Under the pieces are notes generated by a model, which was not told the DNA's origin, ran no database searches, and was given only the letters and a program-made list of their open reading frames with translations. From the NCBI RefSeq assembly GCF_026914185.1, contig NC_070570.1, forward strand, positions 1,426,001 to 1,490,000: DNA of 64,000 nucleotides, in the 5' to 3' direction. How positions within the stretch are numbered: the stretch's first letter is position 1; every line of letters starts with the position of its first letter. Positions 55,201 through 64,000 of this stretch are shown here, one piece after another. Both the position numbers and the translations under genes were made by a program. The DNA is from Puccinia triticina. Lineage: Eukaryota > Basidiomycota > Pucciniomycetes > Pucciniales > Pucciniaceae.

Positions 55201-56644
55201 CAGCCCAAACTCAAGAGTGGAGTTTGATTCCTGGTCAAACATAGCTGAAAGCAACGGCCAGAAAGAAGTCACCAATTCGAGACCATGGCAAGGCGTTTTG
55301 AATGAGCCACATGACAAGCAGTTGATTAAAAATCTTTGTATCAAACTTCCCCACGTTAGTGTATTTGATTATTGAACCGGACTCCTGCTCCTTCTTTTTG
55401 GCAGCGACCTCTTTGGCGGTCAGAGGAAGCTTTGCGCCGCCTTGGATAGCATGGCTCGTGCGTGGCAAGGTGCCCAATTGACCGCTCCATCTCGGTGCTT
55501 GACAAGGTTTGCACGGGTGCCTTTGCCTTTCTTGTACATGCATCCACACCACTTGCATTTGTAATGCATGGGGTCGTCACCATTCTCAGCACTCTAATGA
55601 AGAAAAATAAAACAAGAAATGCTTCAGTATTACTATGAATCATAACTATGAGTATAGAAGCTGATATATAAAAACTACATACCTGCCCTTCAGCGTACAC
55701 AGGGGGAAGAAAATAGAGCTTGATGTCATCAATTCCAAACTCAGAGTCTCTTCGGCATTGGGATTTTCTTTGTTTTTTCTTTGCCTTTGCGTTTTCTCCA
55801 TCTGAGTCCTGGCAAAAGTTCATCTTGGATGGAGGCCGGTCAGAATTGACAATATCACGGCGTCTCTTCTTGGCCTTTGAAGCTGCAGAGTCAGTTGTTT
55901 GGGATCTGGAAGTGACAGATGGTCAGGCTTGGCTAGTGGAGGCAGAGGCAGGTTGTTGGGTCCTCTTGGAAACAACAATTGCACTGGATTCAGAGCCGGA
56001 ATTGACTTCAATGGGTGGTTCAGGTCCAGGATTGGATATTTGTGGTGCTTTGAGGGATTTTCAAGAGTCGCCGCTAGGCCGAATGAAATTAGGATCTGTG
56101 CGGATGGGGGTAATGATACGCGTAGACTGGCGGGATGGGGGTCGGGGGGGAGTACCTTGAGGGGATGGAGGTCTAGATGTGCGCGCCATGGTCGAGGGAT
56201 ATAAACTGGTCAGCGATATCGGCCTCTGTCGATACCGGAGCTCCGTCAATACCAGAGATGCCTGAGCTTGTGTATCTGTTTGCTTGGTTCAACCAATATT
56301 CCCTGGATGGAAGATACGGCGCAGTCTCACCAGTGTATCTGGTATCTGTGTAGACTGGTTCAACCAATACTTCCTGGATGGAAGCGCGGCGTAGTCTCAC
56401 CAAATCCACTCAATTAAATTAGGCAATACATACCGATACATATTGGTATCAGATATGTATTGTATCGAATATCCAATACATGATCTGACATATGGATGTA
56501 TTGTATCTAAAAATCAATACATCCAATCCAATACAGCCCAAAAAGTATCTGTTTTTGATCCAATCACAATCCACAGGATCGGGACCATTTTTGATATGTT
56601 ACAGATATGATACCGATTCACGTATTGTATCTGTTACAGCGTTG
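52229..56644 (-). mobile_element. hAT transposon 2, decayed
   Basis: TIRs begin (C)AACGCTGTAACAGATACA at the left, with the complement at the right ending at about 56643. GTTCAAAC is found at 52221-52228 and 56645-56652; one extra G at the right leaves a 7-8 bp TSD. Many GTATTGTATC/GATACAATAC motifs fill the subterminal regions (52240-52260, 52760-52960, 56420-56630). It carries one BED-hAT transposase gene with stops. Confidence 0.8.
53200..56189 (-). pseudogene. BED-hAT transposase pseudogene with two TGA stops
   Basis: It starts MARTSRPPSPQGTPP and carries KMNFCQDSDGENAKAKKKQ, then a BED finger (HYKCKWCGCMYKKG). Later come SKITLIHDVWTTKGNRQAFM and a DSGSNNGTMAAEVN block. Stops TGA lie at 54705-54707 and 54213-54215, the latter directly before WNIKF where hATs have RWN. 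The C-terminal dimerisation block follows: LLARDYLACCSTSASVERCF to the stop at 53200. Introns near 53450-53510 and 55060-55145 appear conserved. The gene is otherwise readable throughout, so decay is limited. Confidence 0.82.
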
Positions 56645-56659
56645 GTTCAAACCAAACCT

Positions 56660-58170
56660 CCTTAACAACCACAGGTAGCCTCTGCAGCTTGCCACGCTTC
56701 AAAAAATCAAGCTTATGACAAAACTTGGTTGGGGTTACCCAAGGTTGTTTTGCTTGACTTGCATCTTGACACCAAGCAAATTGAGCTTCCCAACTGTGCT
56801 CAAACCTGACCAACCATTCTCCACGGATCATTGGCCATTGGTAGCTTTATCTGAATTTCAATATTTATTGATTCAATTCAGGTTCCACTTGAAACTTGAA
56901 AGAATTTAAAGGTCTAAGAGCATTCATTTTAGATAAAACAATAATAGCTAAAGAGAATTTATTGTTTTTTAAGAAATGGATGAGAAATTACTTAAGAGCA
57001 ACAGACTAGCTTCTCTTTTTCTTAGTTGTAGTTTTGGGGTCTGAGGACTGTAGCGTTTTGTTGAACAAGGTTTTTTGGCACCTCTTCTAGTGCGCAGGTT
57101 CTAGCTGTCAAAGTTAGTTTTTGTCAGCTTTTACAGCATTCCCTTTTAGTCCAGAACTTGTAGTTCTTACAGGTTCAAGGCTTTGGGCTCAATTGCTCCT
57201 GCTTGTTTCTCTTTTGAGAAACAATCCAATAATCTCTTGACGTTCTCTGTTTTGATTAACGGTCAAGATCTTATTTTAGTTGCTTTCTCTATTGCTAGAG
57301 TTTAGAGTCTTTTGAACTCACTCACCGTCTTCCGTCTCTTCTCTTTGAGTAGATCCGGTCGTTTGGTTTGTCTCGTCCTGAGCGACTTTATCTGTCAGGT
57401 ACAGAAGATTAAAGCATTAGATTTTCTCCTTACTCTGTTAGTTTTAGACCTCAAGCTTGCTCACCTTTGGTGTTCACTGAGATTCTCTCTAACAGAGTTT
57501 TTGGACCGGGATTGACTTTCTCCACGTGTCTTGTGCTGCTGGCGGATGGTTTAACTGTATGCATCATACAAGCATCAGTATTTTCACTTCTCCGCTGCGC
57601 TGCTTTGGACTGCGGGAATGGGTTTGCTTTTTTTGCTTACCTTTCTCCACAGCTGTTTGAGCTCCAGGAAACTTCCTCAATTTATGAGGACAATGCCTTT
57701 CGCCTTGGTCTGTAATCTCACAAAACTTACATTGAATGAGAATGAAGATGTACTTAGCGCTTCCACAAGTTTAGGTCTCACTGCATCAAGCTGTTTGGTC
57801 TTGGTTCCTGGTTTAAAATGGAAAGCAAGATAATCAACAGCTGCGCTAGGTTCTCAGAAGGGGTAAACTTGCTTACCACAATTATATTGATGGTATAAGT
57901 CTGCTGGTAGATCTACCTTTCCCTTGTGCTGCTTCCTTGGCTATTTGGGTGGGGGTGGGAGGGAACCGGTTTCTCAATGGATTTTTGGCCTTTCACAAAG
58001 TCAATGAAACCCGTACGCAGATCTTCATCCGCAGGAAACATATCAAGAGATCAAGTAACAAGTTCACTTCTCCCAGAGGTCATGACTGTTTTTTTTCTAA
58101 AGCGCAAAGCAAAAATCAACAGGCCTTTAACCCCATAGGCAGCGCTTAATTTCCTGAGCTGCAACCCAAA
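56660..58170. other. Intergenic, with a possible Gag-type zinc-knuckle relic
   Basis: On the minus strand near 57720-57670 a short block reads CKFCEITDQGERHCPHK, which resembles a CX2CX4HX4C knuckle with Gln in place of His. A second block further upstream (FHFKPGTKTKQLDAVRPKL, near 57830-57770) is in another frame. This could be a decayed retrotransposon Gag or an unrelated gene. Nothing else was recognised. Confidence 0.3.
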
Positions 58171-58172
58171 AC

Positions 58173-58818
58173 TAAGGATCGCCAAGTGAACCCGGGTACC
58201 CGCGGCGGGTGCGGGTACCGCCGCTGTTTTTTAGCAATTCTGGACACCCGCGGGCGGGTACCGCGGGTGTTTTTCGCGGGTACCGCGGGTACTTGCAGGG
58301 AAGAAATGTGCCTTCTTGATGACCAATGTGTGCCAGTCATCAAGAGGGAGGTGTGCCTTCTTGATGACCGGTGTGGGCCAGTCATCAAGAGGGAGGGTGC
58401 CTTCTTGATGACCGGTGTGTGCCGGTCATCGAGAGGGCTGAGTGAGACCCTCTCAATGACTGGTCTCTGCCGGTCATCTAGAGGGTTGTGCACCTTCTCA
58501 ATGACCAATGTGTGCCGGTAATCAACTAGAGGGAGGTGTGCCTTCTCGATGACCCGTGTGTGGCGGTCATTGAGGGGGTTGTGTAGCCCTCTTGATGACC
58601 AGCACCAACCGTTCATTGAGGGCCTCAAGAGGTGCTGCAGCACCTTGATCCTTGATCCAAAATACAGTGGCGGGTGTTGACCACGGGTACCCGGGTACCT
58701 GGGTTTTTTTTTGCCAAATTCCAACACCCGCACCCGCACCCGGCACCCACGGGCGGGTACCCGCTGTAAGGCCGCGGGTGCTGGGTACCGCCAAACGGGT
58801 ATCACTTGGCAATCCTTA
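58173..58818. mobile_element. hAT-like MITE carrying a GATGACCGG dyad array, 8-bp TSD CCCAAAAC
   Basis: Ends TAAGGATCGCCAAGTGA and, complemented, TAAGGATTGCCAAGTGA. CCCAAAAC lies at 58165-58172 and 58819-58826. GC-rich subterminal regions contain many CGGGTACCCG palindromes. The middle (58310-58630) is a tandem array of CTTGATGACCGGTGTG...CCGGTCATCAAGAG dyads, the same family as in 5430-6182. No coding capacity. Confidence 0.9.
58310..58630. repeat. GATGACCGG dyad array inside the MITE
   Basis: About six units such as CTTCTTGATGACCGGTG then TGGGCCAGTCATCAAGAGGG. The arms stay complementary although their sequences vary (Leu/Ser-rich frames across it are by-products). Unit spacing is about 50 bp. 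Confidence 0.82.
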
Positions 58819-59798
58819 CCCAAAACCCAAACAATCAGCGAGCAAAGTAGTGAAACACATGGATACATGTACTTGTACTTACATCCATTATAGCCTTGCT
58901 TGCCCATCTGTTGGGTTTCATGTTGACATTGTCTTCTTCTTCTTTTTTTCCAAATCATTCTTGGCTGCTTCCCTAGCGGGTGCTTCATAAGGGTTTGAAG
59001 AGAGTCGGGCACTGCAAAAATAACTTGGTCAACTGCTTGCAGTTGACATGCAGGATACTCAAGCCAAGCTGCCATTGTAACTCCAAATGAATGCAGAAGT
59101 GCCTTTGTTGGCACAGTGACTGTGCATTGAAGCTTGGGTTGAGTCTAACCTTGAGTAAGGCTGGTGTAACACCACAAGCTTCCTCAGAGTTGCCGCATGT
59201 CAACTGCTCACAGTTGACACAGTTTTTTTTGAAGTGGGGGTATTCAAGATCCTTCCACTTTTCCCTATCTTCTTCCTTAGCCCACAGGGCACCCAGTTCC
59301 TTTGACTTTGATTCTACACAAAAGCAGGAAGTTATTTAGTGTGTGTATTAAGAAGACTTGTAATATAGTACACCATGGGAGTTTCCTCAGCACTTGCGTG
59401 CAAGTGCCACCTCTGAACTCAGTCATAGATTTAGTTGGATCTCACTTAGATGCTGGTTTGAAGGCAAGGTTCATGTTTGCCGCAAAATATCCTGAAATGA
59501 CCTGGAACAATACTTCATGTATTGTGTAATGTATGTGTAAAATTTATGCCACACCTATGCTGAAAACAAGGCCATTTTAATGATAAGTTTTACTTGATCC
59601 TCAAGCTTGACCAAAATTCCTCATATTTCAATTATCATGATTTTTGACCTCTTTGGAAACCCATACCCAGTAGGTTTCTCTGAAACAGTTTTTGTATTTA
59701 TTTTTAGGGCACACACCAAAGAGCTGACAGTTCTTTTTAAGTTGTTTCTATTACACATGGTGAAAACTTTGAATGGAGTGTAGTGATACTGTGGGAGG

Positions 59799-60101
59799 TA
59801 GAGCTGGTCCCTAGTACCTGTTGGCAGGTACATGGGCGGGGACCCCTGGAAGTGCGCAGGTATCCGCCGGTTTTGGGTGCGGGTTTCCAGTCTGGGTCCA
59901 AATTCTGGCAGGCACCCGCGCACAAATTGCCATTCTGCACAGCTCTGCTTGCCCCTGGTGCCCATTGGCGGGTACTAGGTACCTGTGGTCAGGTACCCGT
60001 GGAAGTACGCAGGTAACTGTCAGCGGGTGCCAGGTATGGGTGCGGGTGTCAATTCTGGTTCAAAATTCAGGAAGGTACCTGGGTGTGAAGTGTCAGCTCT
60101 A
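59799..60101. mobile_element. hAT-type MITE, TIR TAGAGCTG, 8-bp TSD GTGGGAGG
   Basis: Begins TAGAGCTGGTCC and ends GTGTCAGCTCTA; GTGGGAGG at 59791-59798 and 60102-60109. The interior is rich in GGGTACC and CGCAGGTA motifs. An inverted relative is at 60828-61142. Confidence 0.9.
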
Positions 60102-60189
60102 GTGGGAGGCCTGATTTTGCTCTGGTACTATGGATTGAATTTGGTGCTGTGGGGCCAGCTGTCACACAACCATGAAACCTGTGCGCGTT

Positions 60190-60765
60190 TCTGTGACACA
60201 TTTTGTCACACAAACGTACGCGCGTGCGTTTGTGTGACACATAGACCATCACCCAGCCATATCATGCCAAGATGAGTGCCCCGCAATCCCAGGGGCAAAT
60301 TATCTGAATCCTTTAATATTTGTATCTGATTTTCATCCATCTGTACAGAAATCCTGTTGAGGAGATTTTCTGAATTCATTCAAAAGCCCTGGGTAATCTG
60401 AGGCTCCCCTGGACTTGTCCCAGAATTCTAACTCCCTTGGGACAAAATTTAGCAGCTGAAGAATGTGTCACACAAATTTACACATGTGTGCTGGTGTGTC
60501 ACACTTTTCATCACTGAGCCAAGTGATGTCAACCTGAGTGCTCATGCAGATCCAGGGGCTTAGGTGGACCCTTCAAAAATTGTAATTTATAACTTTCAGC
60601 CACATGTACACAAATGATTTTGGGGATATTTTCTGAATTCATACACAACTCCTGATTAATATGAGGTTTTTTCCGCTGGACTTTTCCCAGAACCTCAAAT
60701 ATTTTGTGAAAAAATTCAGCAACTAAAGAATGTGTCACACAAACTTACACATGTATCTTTTTGTG
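60190..60765. repeat. Two diverged tandem copies of about 285 bp
   Basis: Both copies contain GTGTCACACAAA, ATTTTCTGAATTCAT, CTGGACTTGTCCCAGAA or CTGGACTTTTCCCAGAA, and CAGCTGAAGAATGTGTC or CAACTAAAGAATGTGTC in the same order. No gene. It lies between the two TAGAGCTG MITEs. Confidence 0.75.
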
Positions 60766-60827
60766 TACCACTAACATATCTTGAGCTTTTTGGGATTTAT
60801 GATAAACACATGATAGAATGAAATATG

Positions 60828-61142
60828 TAGAGCTGGCACTGCGGGTGCAGGTACCTTCCTGAATTTTGAACCAGAATGGACACCCGCACCCATACCCAGC
60901 ACTGGCTGGCTTTTACCTGCGTACTTCCACGGGTACCTGCCCATAGGTACCTAGTACCCGCCAATTGGCACTAGGGGCAAGCAGAGCTGTGCAGAATGGC
61001 AATTTGTGCGCAGGTACCTGCCTGAATTTGGACCCAGACTGGACACCCGCACCCCCACCCGCCGGAGAATACCTGTGCACTGCCACAGGTACCCGCCCCC
61101 GGGTGCCAAGTACCCGCCAACGGATGATAGGGGCCAGCTCTA
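60828..61142. mobile_element. hAT-type MITE, TIR TAGAGCTGG, inverted copy
   Basis: Begins TAGAGCTGGCAC and ends GGGGCCAGCTCTA. Flanks GAAATATG (60820-60827) and GAAATATA (61143-61150) match at seven of eight positions. It is the reverse complement of the element at 59799-60101 over most of its length (for example CAGAGCTGTGCAGAATGGCA). Confidence 0.85.
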
Positions 61143-61149
61143 GAAATAT

Positions 61150-62900
61150 ATGATTCCTGTGGTAAATACCTTGTTTTTGCCAAGTATTAGATATTGCTTT
61201 GCAAGGTAGTTGAAAATGTGTTCTAAAATAGTTCCAGTAATAACTAGATTCAAGTTGGAGCTGGTTTTCAATTGAATTCAACTCCTTTCAAAAGTGCATT
61301 CAGCTCAATTGAGCACAAGTTAAACATAAATTCATCGTGAATTCAGCATACACTAGAGGCCAAGGCAGCTTCGCCGCTGCAGGGGGAGGCATTTTGCCAT
61401 TTTGAACCCCCCTCTAATAATAAACATGGATAAATAGATGTAATCAAATATAAAATTGTGTTGATTTTATTTTTGATTCAGTGCAGTTTTATCAAAGTCA
61501 AAGATTATGTTGAGGGTAAGAGTGATGAGAAAGTAAAATCAGAAGTTTAAAGAAAAGTACTTGCCAGTTTGCAAAATGAAAAGATGGTCATTAAAATGAC
61601 CTCACAAAGCTAGCAAATTGGTTATTGGTTAAATTTGAAGCTAACAAAATATCACCCATTCTCCCATTTTTCCTGTACACAAAAAGAAAAGGTGAAAAAT
61701 ATGGTGTTGTTTGTTGTGGTATATAAGAACCACCTTGGTAATCATCTCGCCGTTGGAATCCAGCCCGGTTCAAGTTGCCTTCTGAATTGGGGTGCTCTGA
61801 AAGCGTCCAATGATAAACAGAGGGTACGGCGAGCAAGGACTGATGGCACTTTAGTAATGGACGTGGAAGGCCTGTGGCTGGCGGGAAGAGACGGGAAGGC
61901 TCTTATGCATGTTTAAACTTCCAGCTCATGAAGTAACATGGATGGGGCACTTCTCTTGTCAGCCGGTGCACAACCGCGCGCCCAGAATGTTGAGTTGATT
62001 AAGATTGAACTTGTGGGAGTCAAATGTGATAAGCAAAATGACCCGCCGCGTGGCTATTTCAAATAGGACGACTCAACATAGTGCACAACTTGAATGGTGT
62101 GCCTCCCTTGGGCACGCAAACGCTGCTCGCCGCGAATTTGATCTGCTGGTGAAATTTGAGAGTTTGTGTTAACACCAAAATCAATCCTACAATGCTGGAC
62201 TTAAGTGCCTGTAAGATACGGACTATCATCTTGGCCAAGAGAATTGGTTCAAAGACAAGTGTCAGGGGAGTTTGATGAGACATCAGTTCACAAGTTGAAT
62301 ACCTTGATAGATGAAGGTACAAGCTTTTATTAATTGACCTGCTTTGTCAGGTCTTTCCATGTCCCATTGACATCAGTCGCATGTGCAGTGACACCAAGAT
62401 TTTCTAGAGAGATTGAATGAGGTTAAGAGCCACATTTCTAGGTGTATGAAGGCGTTGAGCAAAGACGTACAATGTTCGCCGACCTCTAGGCATGCTTTTT
62501 CAACTTCCAATGCAAAGATATTCATCCGGTCAATCATAAACCAGTCCAAGTTGGGCTAGCTGGTGACGCCGCGGGCTTGAGGCGCTTGGGTGGGTGGCAG
62601 TCCCACTGGAAACAATGAAGGGTTGGATAGGATTAGTCGGGGAACCATGGCAAGTAGGGCAGGTGGTTGGGCCAAGCTGGATTGTAGGGTCATGGCGGTT
62701 GGCGGCGTGGCAATGTGGCGTTGGGACTCGGCGTGGCAACGTGGCGTAGGGACTGGTGGTCGAGTTGGCTTGCTTTGGAGAAGGATGAGGTATAATTCAG
62801 CATACATTGAGGCTCAAGTTCCAGGATATATCTAACAGGTTTCTTAAACAATATTGTGCAATGGCACTTGCACACAAGTGCCACGCAAACTCCCATGGTG
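61150..62900. other. Intergenic or intronic region, no gene recognised
   Basis: Open frames at 61591-61836, 62059-62322 and 62530-62807 show no known motif. At 62690-62760 the unit GGCAACGTGGCGTTGGGACT and a similar copy form a short direct repeat. Confidence 0.35.
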
Positions 62901-63356
62901 GTATCAAGTAAATTGGAACTTACTGTTGGACTTGATCTTGCAGGCTTCTGGATTGTACTTGCAGAATTTGTTGTAGTTTGTCAACCCCTTGATACGGGTC
63001 TTTTCCCCTAAATAAGCCAAAACTGGATTGATTTTGAGTTTATTCTTGATTGCCACCAAATACATCTCTTGCTGATAATTATCATAGACTTGTGCTAGTT
63101 CCACACAGTCTTCTGCACAAAGACGTGCATTCTTGCCATGCCTGTTTGCCAACCCTCCCAGATGGAATTTTTACATCATTTTTTTTCAGGGGATGGTGGT
63201 AGGTGTTGTTTTGGGCACATGAGATTATGTAGAAATACAATCTGATTCTAATAGTACTGGAGGCTGTGAAAAATTCAGAGGGGTATGTGGTGATATGTGG
63301 GTTAGAAGGAATTTTTCAACATTTGGCTGGGCAGCCTTAAGCCAAATGTTGGACAT

Positions 63357-63496
63357 TGGAGGACTTCCCGTGCAATCTGGGACTCACGCAGATGTCAATA
63401 TAGACCCAAAAAGTCTAGATTTTCGCAGGGAAATCTCGCTTTTTGGGGTCCAGATCACTTCTGGGAGACCCACAGATTCTGACGGGAAGTCCTCCA
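63357..63496. mobile_element. 140-bp MITE, TIR TGGAGGACTTCCCGT
   Basis: Begins TGGAGGACTTCCCGTGCAATC and ends GACGGGAAGTCCTCCA; the interior has repeated ATCTGGGA or ATCTCGC-type segments. Same family as 48898-49045. Confidence 0.78.
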
Positions 63497-63579
63497 TTAG
63501 GCACAAGTCCCTCCCGCAAGCGGGAGGGTGCTCGCGGGGCGTGAGCACAGGGAGGGACTTGTGTTACGTTTGTCAAATT

Positions 63580-64000
63580 CAAGTGGTGGTGTACACGGCG
63601 GGGGTACTTCCTGCCCCGCCCGTTTGTGGAACCAACGAGAGGAGGGTAATCCGTGGAGCCGACGAGGATCGGCTCGGTAACCCCTTGGTAACCTCATTGG
63701 TTCCACAAAAGGCTATTTTTCCACGTGGAACCAATGGGCTTCACCCTTTTCCCTGTCGGTTCCACGATGTGCCTTCCTGGCACGCGTGGAGACCACATCA
63801 GCTTGTTGCTCACGTCGGTTCCACGGCATTTTTTTTTTTTTTTACTTCCAGCCAAGACCACCTCAGGCTGGTCCTGAGGTTTTGAAAGTCCGACAAAACT
63901 TGATTTTGAAGAGAGGAAATAAAAACTTGAAAAAAAAAACTTAAGAAAAAAACCTATTGCAAACCATCGTTTGGGGGGTTGATGCAGTGTAAAAAAGCGT
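63580..64000 (-). repeat. Dispersed repeat of about 0.45 kb, copy 2 (inverted), cut by window end
   Basis: Reverse complement of 48345-48777: GGTTCCAC dyads, GTGCCTTCCTGGCACGCGTG, the T-tract, CCAAGACCACCTCAGGCTGG and CCTATTGCAAACCATCG appear in mirrored order. It is preceded by an ACACAAGTCCCTCCCG hairpin (63500-63567). Confidence 0.8.

Larger units (their letters stand above)
58985..63152 (-). pseudogene. Rust-family gene of HMG-like type, exons 3.6 kb apart
   Basis: Exon A (about 62923-63152) encodes MANRHGKNARLCAEDCVEL and ends KGLTNYNKFCKYNPEACKI just before a GTAAGT donor. Exon B (down from about 59316) follows a TGTAG acceptor, stays in frame across the join, and reads SKELGALWAKEEDREKWKD. 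Downstream the frame degrades; a different frame carries FAVPDSLQTLMKHPLGK. The pattern resembles a repeated rust family with an HMG-box-like look. The would-be intron contains two MITEs and a tandem repeat. It is probably dead. Function unknown. Confidence 0.45.

Noticed and set aside
53200..56189. TGA recoding by the TCA-anticodon tRNA-like unit
   Set aside because: The two TGA codons are better explained as CpG decay of CGA Arg codons, and other genes in the window use TGA as a normal stop.
62530..62835. Small gene with Pro/Thr-rich product
   Set aside because: Frames on both strands arise from a short direct repeat; no start context or splice support.

Overview
The window is nuclear DNA of a rust fungus (Pucciniales), most likely Puccinia or a close relative. 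The evidence is short GT-AG introns in compact genes, basidiomycete housekeeping genes scattered among dense transposon debris, and several low-complexity protein families that I associate with rust genomes. No species call can be made without a database search.

Layout. 1-3.3 kb: most of a Ty1/copia Gag-Pol on the minus strand, running off the left edge. 3.3-7.3 kb: noncoding repeats made of short dyads, namely a 1.2-kb perfectly centred palindrome, then a 1.9-kb element with 46-bp terminal inverted repeats (TIRs) holding a nested hAT-like MITE that itself holds a 135-bp MITE. 7.5-17.3 kb: the main host-gene block, with KEI1, two tandem OTU-protease genes with N-terminal signal sequences (one broken by a 4-nt deletion, one intact) and the CCA-adding tRNA nucleotidyltransferase CCA1. 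17.9-21 kb: a MULE transposase. 22.2-23.4 kb: a DEDDy 3'-5' exonuclease. 24-26.3 kb: a complete two-gene PIF/Harbinger transposon. 27.2-40.5 kb: four lineage-specific genes plus a Plavaka/CACTA-like transposase. One of these genes is split by a 634-bp TRIM whose LTRs each contain a tRNA-like gene. 40.6-43 kb: VPS52 of the GARP complex. 43.8-46.6 kb: a structurally intact hAT transposon. 46.6-64 kb: almost entirely repeats, including a decayed second hAT with two CGA-to-TGA stops, several hAT-type MITEs with 8-bp target-site duplications (TSDs), and a rust-family gene whose two exons are 3.6 kb apart with MITEs between.

How the parts relate. The host genes are unrelated housekeeping functions (sphingolipid synthesis, tRNA maturation, retrograde Golgi traffic, nucleic-acid trimming) and form no pathway. 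The most unusual material is noncoding: (i) tandem arrays of about 30-bp dyads of the form GATGGCCGGT-loop-ACCGGCCATC, carried as cargo by structurally different TIR elements; (ii) the TRIM with a Pol III tRNA-like unit in its LTRs, a parallel to the 5S-carrying Cassandra elements of plants; (iii) the tandem OTU pair, a candidate secreted or membrane effector family caught in the middle of gene death. Two lineage-specific genes are out of frame only at long homopolymers, which may reflect assembly errors.
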